Positions 11,702 through 23,700 of a stretch of 64,000 bases of DNA are shown here, piece after piece. The stretch is taken from NCBI GenBank assembly GCA_024803745.1, contig JANJXV010000013.1, positions 17,385,001 to 17,449,000 of the forward strand, read 5' to 3'. Under the pieces are notes generated by a model, which saw only the letters and a program-made list of their open reading frames with translations, made no database searches and had not been told where the DNA came from. The DNA comes from Megascapheus bottae. Lineage: Eukaryota > Chordata > Mammalia > Rodentia > Geomyidae. The position numbers and the translations under genes were made by a program. Within the stretch, counting starts at the first letter, position 1. Every line of letters begins with the position of its first letter.

Positions 11702-14700
11702 TTTTGTCAAATGTATACAATAGGCTTTTTCATTTAAAAAATTATACCAATGCCAGAGTTATTTTCATACCAAATTCAGTAAAACACACACACATACAAC
11801 TGCCTTGTTCATATGTACATCTACATATTTTCCACTCTTATGACTAGGTCATAAAGCATTTATCCAGTTCTCTTTTGATGGGCATTTAAATTTTCCCCAA
11901 GATTTTGCTATTGCAGATGATGCTATAGTAAATAACTTGACACACGGGTGAGGATTGAAATGGAATAGATGAGTAAGAGTACATGCATTTGATATTGTGA
12001 CATATTTCCCTCTACAGAGCGTAGAGGTTACAGACCCAGATTTTAGGGGATAAGAGGGCTGAGCCAAAATTAACTCAGCATGAAGGAAGAAAGAAAGAAC
12101 TAAGATAATTGTGAACAAGTTTAACAGGTCAGAAGGGGTGGGAAAGACTGTGATTACAGGAGGTGCTCCACAGTTTCACATGGAAAAAAGGCACCTTAAA
12201 AAAGCACTTTGATGGTTGGCAAAGCAGAATTAAACAAAGTAAGCTGAAACTACAACATAGAACAGCCATTATCACTTTATAAATATCTTCTGGACTTCCT
12301 GATGTGGACCCACGAGTACAACAGTATGACTCAAGGTTTTGCCATCTGAAAGAGAAACAGACTGGATAGGCCAGTCTTGGAGATAAAGCATTAGAAAGTC
12401 AAATTTAAAGGCCTCAATAGAGGAGAGACACATAATGCAGAAAACAATGGGGAGAGCAGCCCAGCAGTGGGGGAAGGGGCACTGCATACTCACACTGCTC
12501 AGGAGGAAAACAGATGCATTGGGATATACATCTTCACATGGTGGGTGAGTGCACATGGGGGGCAGTAACAGAGGAAGGGGAACAGCACTGTCTGCATTGC
12601 ACCTAAAAATCTCCAGTTGGAATGGTTTGTTTTCCTCACTTGTTTACAGTCTATTCAGAGGCTAGAAAACAAAACTGGGAAAACTGCTATGCTGGCTTTT
12701 ATTTCAGAGCAAAGGGAGTCACAAACTTAGGAAGTAAAAGGGGTAGGTGTGTTGAGAACAAGTGGGCATTGTTATTTGAAAGTTCATGAAACTGAGCAAG
12801 GGAGAAAAATGGCATAAACAACCAAGCACGTTAAAAGTTTAGAAATAAAGGCCAGGAATTCTCAAAGAGAAGACTCAATAAAATAGAATTGTTGAGAATA
12901 ATTTAGTTCTGACTGTGCCATCTTACAAATAATGCCAATAAAAAAGGAAAGGCTTAGCAGAAAGCAAGCCGCTAAAGGGCCTGTGTAGAAGAAGAAGGCC
13001 TCTGAGTAACGGCAGATGAACTTGCACCTGCATGAGCAGTACCTGGAGGGGCCAAGCCCCAAACCACTGACCTGCTAAAGCTTTTATTTTGTTTGTTTTA
13101 AGAAAAAAGAAGTGTGTTTCTAGAGAATAAAAAAAAAAAGAAACACAAAAACTATGGACTTAGTTCTTTAGCTGCCTCTGGCAAGTGCAAAAAAAACCCT
13201 TTACACCAGTCCTCCAAACTGCCAGTCCTGGGCTTGAGCTCAGGGCCTGAGCACTGTCCTTGGACTTTCTCAAGGCTAGAGCTCTACCACTTGAACCTCA
13301 GCACCACTTGCGGCTTTTCTATGTATGTGGTACCGAGGAATCGACCTGGGTCTTTGTGCATGGTAGGCAAGCACTCTACCACTAGGCCAAACTCCCAGTC
13401 CTGCAAATGAATTTTAAGGAATCAAGAAATCAGGTGACTTTCTGGAAAACTGGAAAGGTTCAAAACTGTCCTCTTTTGTATTTTCAAAGAATTAGAGTGA
13501 CTCGGATTTATTGACTTTGGGGTCAGTCTTTCTGATGGTTTATGGGAGAAGAGGAGCTAAAGCAGACCACACTCATTGTCAGAGCTACAAAGGTATCTTG
13601 TTTTGATACACTGGACTCTTCACACCACACTTCAGTGAGTGAGCTATCACAAGAACCTTTGTTCCGATAGTCTTAGGACAACACATAAAACTACAGGCAC
13701 ATGCCTGAAATAGGCCAACTTGTACTGAATGAGTTTGGGGATATGGCCATTGACATGTGCAAGTGTGGCAAATGTACCTTATTAACCACATTTGAGGCAT
13801 GGACAAGAAGTATGTGTAGCATAGACAGATATGGAGAAATGTGCCTCTGTGGGTCCCCCCTGAACACCTGGTCTCTGCTGTTGCTCTTGCTCCGATGAAA
13901 GGATCATCCAGACTCAGCACCTCAGATGTTGACACTCAGGGATGGCCAGCCAGTGTGGCACAAAGGAACCCTTGGTGGGGTGGAGGATGTTGTTGAAAGT
14001 ATAAGACAAGCCCAGTGATGGGACAGGCCGTGTGAAGAGAGGGAGCCATGGAGCCCTCTTGCTCACCCTCTGCCTGAGAAGTTCTACATCTGTGAGTTCA
14101 CTGACCTCACATGCTTTTCTCTCCTTTCTCTTCCTTCCCACAGTCTGTTCTGAATGTGATCAGTGAGCTGCAGGAACAGATGTGTAGGCTACAGCTGGAT
14201 ATCCACAGGCAGATTCAAGCCCGACTCTTACTCAGTAGGGACCAACCTGAGGAGGAGGAGGAGGTGGTGGCTGGTGACTTCGTGGCCGAGCCCCAGCCCT
14301 GCAGCCAGAACTGTGCCCCAGGGGAGGGGTCACCTGTAGGAACCACACTTAAGTATATTCAGAGCATGTGTGTGGGGGCCATTTCACTGGTGGAGGGCTG
14401 GGGTTTTCTCCTAACAAGAACAGAGTGATGTGATGTTAGCATGGATCTGGTGTTACCTTGCTGCACAGTTTGGACTCACTTAGGCCTTTCAGGGATGCGA
14501 AGGGAATTCTGGGAAAATAAGGTCTGAGAAGTAAGTAAGCAAGGTCTGAGAAGATGGGATCAGCCTTCAGGCAGGTTGTGACAATCATTTCTCCCATGGC
14601 TGGAAGCAAAGCTTGTCAGATGCTCTGAAGGTGTTGGGACATTTATGCCAGAGGACACACACACACACACAAAAAGACACAAAAGAAAAGTCCCAGAACT

Positions 14701-17700
14701 TTCTCCTGAAGTATATGATTCAGAACTTATTTCCTCTCTTAGATTTCATTTCACATGACTTTCTTTTTTTTCAAATAGCATCTTGGGAAGGAATCCCAAC
14801 AACTTTGTGTTGAAAGAGGTTTAGCCCCAGTGACAAAACAAAGAGCAATTTTTCAATTGTTATGAACAATTAAGTCATCATTTGTATTTCCGATGGGGGT
14901 GGGGCAGGGGAGAATCTCCCACCTACTTACATTAGGGTGATTTCACAACCTCTGGGCCATGTGCCAGAGAAGTCACAAGAGCCTGAGCCTCTGTGTCCCC
15001 ATAGTGACAGCCCCTCAGGCAGCGGTAATCTATACGTCTCCCAATTCTGTCCTCAGCACACATGATGCTCTCTCTGGACAAAATAAGTATACTGGGTAGA
15101 TATAAGCAGAAGAGAAGACCCTCCTCCATATTCTGGCCATATTCTGGCCAATTCTCTAACGATTCTGAATCCGCTGTAAGTCCAAACATGTGACCTAGAC
15201 TGCATGTCCAATGATGCCACGTATGGACACAACAGCCTTAGTTTAGAAGACTATTTTTTCTTATAGATATTGATAGATACTCACCTCAGCTATAATAAGG
15301 CAATCTTAATAAGTTACCCTATAAAAATCAAGTGAAAGCCAGGTGCTGGTGGCTCATGCCTGTAATCCTAGCTACTCAGGAGGCTGAGATATGAGGATCA
15401 AGGTTCAAAGCCAGCCAAGTATCTAGGTTAGGTCCTAAAGGATGGGGAAGGAGTTAAGCTTGAGGAAACATTCAGAGGGAATGTGAAGGTCAAGCTGGGA
15501 ATAGGACCTGAAAATTCTCTGGCCCAGAAAGAGAAAGAACACACAGGAAGCAGGTGAGGGCCAGGATGTCCTGGTTATAGGTAAAATTTATGAGATTTAA
15601 AAAGCAAGAGAATGCCAAGAGCAGATGAACCTCTGGGAAACTCAGTGGAATCAAGACTATAATGGAGAAACCAGTGAGAAAACTGTCTGGATACCCACCC
15701 TCATGATAACACTGGGGTTACAGCGGTAGAGCAGATTGAAAAGAACCATTCCAGGAATTTTGCTTTGCAGGTAGAAATGAGAAATAAATCACACATGTAG
15801 GGAGGAGGGAGAAAGGTACCAAGAAAGGCTTGGGTCATGGTTTCTGGTCCAGACCATTTGGTAGGACACAGATAACCTTTTGGGGATTGGTGGAGATTTA
15901 GAATTCTGCCTGAGACATGACAGTCCTGACATGCAGTAAAGTTAGAAGTTTGTTTTTGGGTTTGGCATTTAGAAAGCTTATGGAAATAATGGCCATTATG
16001 GCAATTCTTCTAGTCAGCAGGGCCAGTTGCCTGTTGGCTATGCTCAGTGGTGTCTTCTTGACTCAGGTAATTTAAAAGCAGAGGTCCTAGAAGGAAAAGA
16101 TAAGAGATTTCCAGCTCTAATTTCATGACATACTAGGCACATAAACTAAAGAAAGTTGTTTAAACATCCCTTCCCCCACTCAGCAACTTTTACTGACTCC
16201 CTGCTATCCAAACAATGGTATCAAAGCTCCTCAGAGTCTCAGTCAAGCCCTCACAAGAAGTCCTCATTTCCCATCTCTGCTAATACCATCCCCTGCTCCA
16301 GCCCAACAGCCTGTCTCCCTGTCTGTCTCCTATCTTTTCTTTTTTCCTGCCTGTCTTCTGCCTTCAAGCTATCTTCCACCTCTACACATTAACATCCATA
16401 CTGGAGTCTCCATTTGGTCAGTAGTATTTATTGTCTGGGTGTTTTGTTTCTATCCTATTGGTTGTTGCTTCTTCTGTGAAGCTTTCCAAGATCATCCTCT
16501 CTCCTCATTTCCCCAGGGTTCCTCTACCTTGTATATAGAATGATAATGCTCCCAGTTAGGTTGTTTCTACATTGCAAGCCTCCCTGTTTCCCCCACTCTC
16601 ATGCCTGTTTCTGGCCTACTTTACCTATGTGATGATACAGGCATACCTCACAGAAGACACACATACCAGAAAAGTGGGCAGACAGAAGAGATTCTAAAAA
16701 TAATAGGACAGTTTCCTTTTCCCTGTATCTGGAACTCTCTGGCCTGCATTGTAAAATAGCCAACCAACTTTCCCCCAAATACAGACCATGTGCAAGTACT
16801 GGAGCTGCAATGTGGAGCTTGCTGCGGGCACTGCTTTCCCGCCTCTCTGCATGAGCTTAACCAGTTTTGGAGACCTAGCCCATGCTCTGCAAGGCATGAC
16901 TTTATCTTTCTCCCTCTCCCTTCCAGGAGTTACTGCAAGAGCTCAAGCACCTCAAAATCAAAGTAGAGGAGCTGGAAAATGAACGGAATCAGTATGAGTG
17001 GAAGCTGAAGGCCACAAAGGTAAAAGGCCAACGGATGCTCTAAGCAAGAGGGTCTGTGGGAAGGTCTGGGCTCAGACTCAGAGCTCCCAGAAGCCTAAGT
17101 TTGAATTAGGTCCACTGTGTGAATGTCCCGTGTGGCCCGGATTGCGCAGAGACACATCTGATTCATGAAGCCTCCTTACAGATGTGTTGCTGGAGTACAG
17201 TAGAGAAGCCTTCCTCTTGATGCATTTGATAGTTGTTAGCTGACTGTTAGCCAGGAAGGAGTGATGAGCGGAGTGAAAAAGTGAGTGATCCTCTGAGCTA
17301 ACAGGGAGCAATTCCTGCTAAAGCAGAAGAGCATCAGTGCTGTGTTGGGAACAACACGTTAAACTTAGCAGTCCCTTTCATAACTCGCCTTTCAAAAATT
17401 CATTTTCTGAAAATGAACGCATTCTTCAAATGATATAGACATTGAATTCTTCAGCTGAACTGTATTTCTATTAAATTAAGGAGGCTGTAATGCAAACGAC
17501 ACCAGGAATAAATCCTGTAATGAAAACACTATTTTAAGTTCTTCCATTTTCTACTTAGGCTTTTCCAGCCCTAATGGTAGTTTTGACTTCCAGTGCAGCA
17601 TCAATGGAGGTGGATCCCTGGGATTAATAGCGCATAGCACTTGAAGGGGGTCCAGAGTTCTCACCCCTGTTTGATTGCCAGTCTTCCTGGCTGCCCTGGT

Positions 17701-20700
17701 CCTCTTACTATACAACTCTAGCTTCCATGGATCAGGCAGGACTACTCTTTACTCTCATGGTCAGGGAGAGAGTATCCTACTGTCCCACCTGTGGGACAGG
17801 TAGCACTCTAAAGATAGCAGACTACCTGTTCTGTAGTCATTGGCATAGGAGAAACTGCTGAGTCTGTAGCTCCCTCATACATAAATAACCTCATACAAAG
17901 GCAAGCTTGAGAAAGGAAAAACCTCAGAATGCCAGGTGCTAGGCATCTTGTCCCCGTAGCTCCATATCACTGGAGTCTAACTGTGGAGCCAACAGATAAG
18001 AAAGCATGAAGCATCCAGATCCTTAACAGATCAACACCCACCCTGGCCACATCTAAGACAGAGATGATCTTCCAAGAATGGATCTTGTGTAAATGAAGAG
18101 GCATTTGGGTTGAGAATCCTAAGTCTAAGATCCTCAGATCTCACCATCAACATTATCAGTAAACCCAGGGGCACCTAGCCTCTGAGTGAGCCAAGTTGCT
18201 CCATGACTGTGTTCTGGAAAGCTTTTTAGCCTTTGGGGACTTGGTTCTCTGCCTCTGTGGGTGAAACTAGAGCAGAGGCATAGTGCTCCATATTGAACAT
18301 AGCAGTTAGGAAACCTCCTGACCCCTCATCACCTCATTTTCCTGTACGTGGAGATCTCTGCTTCATTTGGAGGATATTGAAGAAGGGTTATTCAGAACCC
18401 TTGAGATGAACTCAGGTCCCTGAAGTATCATTAAGAGTAACCCTTATCCATCCTGTTTTCTCAGCATTAGGCAGGCTGGGATTTGCATCCTAGCCTGGTC
18501 CCCAACTGATGTCTCTGGCTCTCTGGCTTCATTGGGAAAAGAATGAGCACAGAGACTGATTCAAAATAGGTGCTTACTCAGTGTGCTGAAACTAAAGACA
18601 AGATTTGTCAGGCAGAGGAGCCACCAATGGGAACAGTGCTCATTTGGTTACTTGGAGTTGTTCAAACATTTACGTGGACCTGCTGGGAAAGGACAGCCCA
18701 TACAATAGAAGGCCAGAGTGTGTCATGATTAGGCTTCATACAGGGAAGAGTAGGCAGCCTCTGCTGTGTGTTATGCAGAGGTCACTTCCAACCCATTTCT
18801 TGTTCGGTTTAGGGCTCAGAAAGTGAAGCTAATTATCCATAAGGAAACAAACCGGATGAGAGTAGCAATAGCAGCACTTATTGAACACTTGACATGTCCA
18901 AAGTATTAGGCATGGTGTTTACAACCTTTACCTTACTTAATCCTCTTGCTAGTCCATGAAGTAGATGCTGTTTTTCCAATTTCACATATGAGCTGAGACC
19001 CAGAAATGTTCACAGCTTGTTCAGTGTCATCCAACTCAGACATAAGAAAATCCAGATTTTTTTTTTCAAGGTGAAGGTGGCTCTTGGGATGGATAGTTCT
19101 GATCTTATAATGAATCTAGAAAGCATGGTGCTGTATGTAAAAGCTAACCTGATGTACTATCAGAGACACTGAAACTACCCAATGCCTTTGCCCATATGTG
19201 TACATAGAGCTGTATATGCACTGTGTGCTTAGACTTTCCCCCAAAGTACCTGAAGTATACTAAATGCTTGTATGTGCATATGTGGGCAAAGTGTGTCTAT
19301 GTGTCTTGAGGTACCTAGAGGGAAGACACGTTGACACATTGAAGAAAATACAGGAGTCTGTCAAAGAAAGGAGCCCCTTGTTCAAACTTTATCCATAGTG
19401 GTGGTTGAGTTCCATTGTATTTGCTATATATTGTAAAAAGATGAAGCTAGGGCCGGGAGTTTGGCCTAGTGGTAGAGTGCTTGCCTAGCATGCATGAAAA
19501 CCCGGGTTCGATTCCTCAGTATCACATACGTAGCAAAAAGCCAGATGTGGTGCTGTGGCTCAAGTGGTAGAGCCCTAGCCTTGAGAAAATCCAGGGACAG
19601 TGCTCAGGCCCTGAGCCCAAGCCCAGGACTGGCAAAAAAAAAAAAAAAAGATGAAGCTACATGCACCTGTTACAGCAGCAAATCTAAGAAGTGTGGTTAC
19701 ATGACCATCTCAGAAGGAAGAGCTTATCTAAAATGAAAATATCTACCGCTGCACCAAGGACAGAGCCCTTCCATTGCACGCAAACTAGGCTCCACAGAAC
19801 AAGGATGAGAAAGAGCCTGGGGAAGAAGTAAGGTGATGTTCAGGAAGAGGGGTTTACTCAGCAGAGTTCTACTCTGTGGAGAGGGGCACTGAGCCCCTCT
19901 GATGCTTCTCACCTCCATCTAGAGTCCTTCATAGATTGTAAGGCCATAGACTCACCAATAAGCTCTGGGCTCTGATCTAGATCCTTCATCATGGTCTGGA
20001 AGTTCCTCTCACCTGTGAGGCTTCACTATTGCTTTCCAGGCAGAGGTAGCCCAGCTGCAGGAGCAGGTTGCTCTGAAAGATGCAGAAATTGAGCGTCTGC
20101 ACAGCCAGCTCTCCCGGACTGCAGGACTCCACAGTGACCATGGAGAAAGAGGTAGAGTAACTAAACAGAAAGCAGTGGTGCTGAGCCCCCTGGGGGGGCT
20201 GTGTGTGTGTGTGTGTTTATGTGTTCTGCTTATGTGTATAAACATGCTAATGTGCACTGTGCAGGTATGTGTGCGTCTTGTTCAACTGAATGAATGAGTG
20301 TATATGCATTCAAGCCTATGAAGTCTAGCTCTGTTGGGGAGTCATTGTCTGGGGTCCCTTCCTTATCTAGAATGCTCAGCTCTGAAGGCTTTGTTCAGCC
20401 TCAGAGTATGAACTGGAAGCTCTGTTCAGACCCTTCCAGAGCTTTTAACCAAGAATGAAGGTTTTTTTGGTTTGTTTTTGTTTTTCCTAACTTTCATTTG
20501 ATTGAAAGGCCTTACTTTTGGGTTACCGCTAGGAAGAGGAGGCTTAGCATTTTATCCTGCTTGACACTTGTACAAGGCCCTGAGGTTACAGAAGCAAAAT
20601 CAGTTATTTGTTTATTACCCTTTAGATCTCCACTTAAATGTTACTCCTCAGAAAGACCTTTCCTGGCTGCCACATCTCAAGTGATGCCCCAGTCCTGTTA

Positions 20701-23700
20701 TCATCTAACTTGGCAACCTTATTTCCTAGATAAAGATAACACTCATCAGGATTATTGTATTTAGAGTGGCCTTATGGTCATCCATTCTTTTTTTTTTTTT
20801 CTTTTTTGCCAGTTCTGGGCTTGAGCTCAGGGCCTGAGCGCTGTCCTTGGACTTTCTCAAGGCTAGAGCTCTACCACTTGAGCCTCAGCACCACTTCTGG
20901 CTTTTTTTGTATATATGTGGTACCAAGGAATCGAACCCGGGTCTTTGTGCATGCTAGGCAAGCACTTAAACCACTAGGCCAAACTCCCGGCCCATGGTCA
21001 TCCATTCTGAGGTTAGGACTGTTGACAACATATTCAGAGCCTAGCATTAATAGTTGGCTCATGGTAACCATCTAAGACATATTCATTTATTTATTCATTC
21101 ATTCATGTATTGTTATGATTCTGGGGAGTTTGAGCTCAGGGCCCTGTGCTTGCTAGACAGGTAGTCTACCACTTGAGACATGCCCATCATTTTTGTTTTT
21201 ATTTTATTTTTATTTTTATTTTTTGCCAATCCTGGGCTTGAGCTCAGGGCCTGAGCACTGTCCTTGGACTTTCTCAAGGCTAGAGCTCTACCACTTGAGC
21301 CTCAGCACCACTTCCGGCTTTTTTTCTATGTATGTGGTACTGAGGAATCGAACCCGAGTCTTCATGCATGCTAGGCAAGCACTTTAACCACTAGGCCAAA
21401 CTCCTGGCCCCTGTTTTTATTTTATTTTTGACATAGAGTTTCACTAATTTTGCACGCACTAGCTTCAAACTTGTGATCTTCCAGACTTTAATTCTCAGGT
21501 AGCTGGGATTACACTTGTGTGCTAGCATGCCTAGCCACCTGTTGATACTCTTACTGAACATAACAAGCATCCCAAAGGAAACAAACTGCCTATACTTTTT
21601 GTTCCTTGCCTTTTGTGTTGTCTTTTTATAAACGTCCCTGCTCCCTTTGCCTTCTTGGTTAGGAATAAGCATAAGCACCCCCTTTTTTGGGGGGAAATCC
21701 ATGTTTGCACAAATTCCTTAACCTCTGATTACCTAGTTTCAGAAGAAGTCAAGTTGAGTCTGTTTCAGTGAAAGAAAACACAATACAGGGGCCGGGAGTT
21801 TGGCCTAGTGGTAGAGTGCTTGCCTAGCATGCACGAAGACCCGGGTTCGATTCCTCGGTACCCCACATACATAGCAAAAAGCTGGAAGTGGTGCTGAGGC
21901 TCAAATGGTAGAGTGTTAGCCTTGAGAAAGTCCAAGGACAGTGTTCAAACCCTGAGCTCAAGCCCAGGACTGGCAAAAAAAAAAAAATGTTTGGGCCAGG
22001 AGTTTGGCTTAGTGGTTAAAGTGCTTACCTAGCATGCATGAAGACCCGGTTCAAATCCTTGGTACCACATATAGAAAAAAGCCGGAAGTGGTGCTGAGGC
22101 TCAAGTGGTAGAGCTCTAGCCTTGAGAAAGTCCAAGGACAGTGCTCAGGCCCTGAGCTCAAGCCCAGGACTGGCAAAAAAAAAAAAAAAAAAACCAAAAA
22201 ACAAACAAACAAAAAAAACCCCACAATACAACCCTCAATCCATTGGAAAATTCTGTGGGTTTATGGTGAAACTAGATTGTTTTCCCTTAACCATAGGTTT
22301 GTTGTCTTATATTTCTTTGTTTATCTAAACATTTCTTAGTTGAGATTTATACTATTTTAAATTAATCAAATCACCAGACACTTTTTATATAATCTTTTTG
22401 TTGTTGTTGTAGTTGGTTGTGGGCTTGGACTCTGGGCTTTTCAATTCAAGGCTACAGCCCTACTCTTGGGCCTGGGCATTGTTCCTGAGCTCCTCAGCTC
22501 AAGGCTACTGCCCTAACCCTGGAGCCAGAGCATCACTTCCTGTTTTCTGGAGGTTAATTGGAGGTAAGAGTCTCACAGCCTTTAGTGTTCTGGCTGGCTT
22601 TGAACTGCGATCCTCCGATCTCAGCTTCCTGAGTAGCTAGGATTACAGGCGTGAGCCACCATGCCTGGCTAAATTCAGCCAGTCTTAATTCAGCTGTAGA
22701 CTTTTTTTCTTTTTCTTTTCAATTATACTCTTATCAGGTTATATGTTTTTTTTTTCCCAAAAGTATTTACTAGCCTAGATATATGCCTACATAGAATAGG
22801 AACATCTATTTCTTTGTGTGGGTGTGTGCACGCATGCATGTGTTGATAGTGGGGCTTGAACATAGAGCCTTTAGCTCTCACTTACAGCTAATGCTCTACC
22901 ACTTGAGGCACACCTCCACTTCCAGCCTCTTGCTGGTTAACTGGAGATAAAAATTTCAAGGACCTTTCTGCTGGGACAGACGTTGAACCTCAGTCCTCAA
23001 ATCTCAGCCTGAGTAACTAAAAGTACAGACATACACCACCAGCACCTAACAGCATGTCTACATTCTTAGGAGATGTTGCTGGTGAGTGCATATTGATTCC
23101 ACCATGTCAACTTTGAAAGTCAGTACTTTCATTTCTCCCTTCAGTGTCTATAAAAAGAAGACAGGAGTTGGAGGCACAGCTCAGGTGGTAGAGGACCTAG
23201 CCAATGAACAAAAGCATCAGATTTCAAGCCCCAGTCTCAGATGAGAGAGAGAAAAAGGGGATAAAATACTAGGTTCATTCATATAGAAATTCAGCAAATA
23301 TTTAGTAAGATTGACTCTGTACCAGGTACCATGTATATACTATGTTTCTATAAAAAGTCTTCAGATTTGAACTTGAGAGCCATCTTAGATTATATGAGTA
23401 GCTATATGTACATGTGTGTAATATGTATTATCTATGTATATATAATCTATATACATATATATAATCTTCTATACTTCTTTTAGATCAAGAGATTCAACGT
23501 CTGAAAATAGGAATGGAAACTCTACTTCTTGCTAATGAAGATAAGGTAAGGTGGACACTGTCCAAGGTAAGGACAGCTCTTCAGTGTCATCACAGTTATC
23601 TCCGCAGGTTTTGGGCCCTTCTGGTTTCTGCTGTGGACATTGTGTTCATCTGACAACACAGGAGGGGTCAAGAAAAGATCAGCTTCTGCCTCCTAGACCC

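Larger units (their letters stand above)
8356..16926. other. PPFIBP2 intron with candidate cassette exon at 14144
   Basis: Contents: (GT)n at 8751 followed by an old antisense SINE, a degenerate dispersed repeat at about 10197-10580, LINE-like sequence with a (CT)n tract at 11560-11960, an antisense IDL-Geo SINE at 13221-13401, a 7SL/B1-like SINE head at 15336-15420, and the candidate exon 14144-14335. Nothing else recognised. Confidence 0.75.
20152..23483. other. PPFIBP2 intron, SINE-rich
   Basis: This intron carries at least six SINE copies: antisense at 20788, nested at 21118-21535, a sense tandem at 21789-22193, and antisense composites at 22395 and 22835. A short TA/TG-rich stretch lies just before the acceptor at 23484. 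Confidence 0.8.

Noticed and set aside
13700..13900. Possible exon (frame starting at 13701)
   Set aside because: No liprin similarity, no convincing acceptor and donor in phase, and overlapping frames on both strands.
19450..19560. tRNA gene from A-box and B-box-like sequence
   Set aside because: It is the left monomer of a dispersed SINE with A-tail and target-site duplications. No intact cloverleaf was followed.
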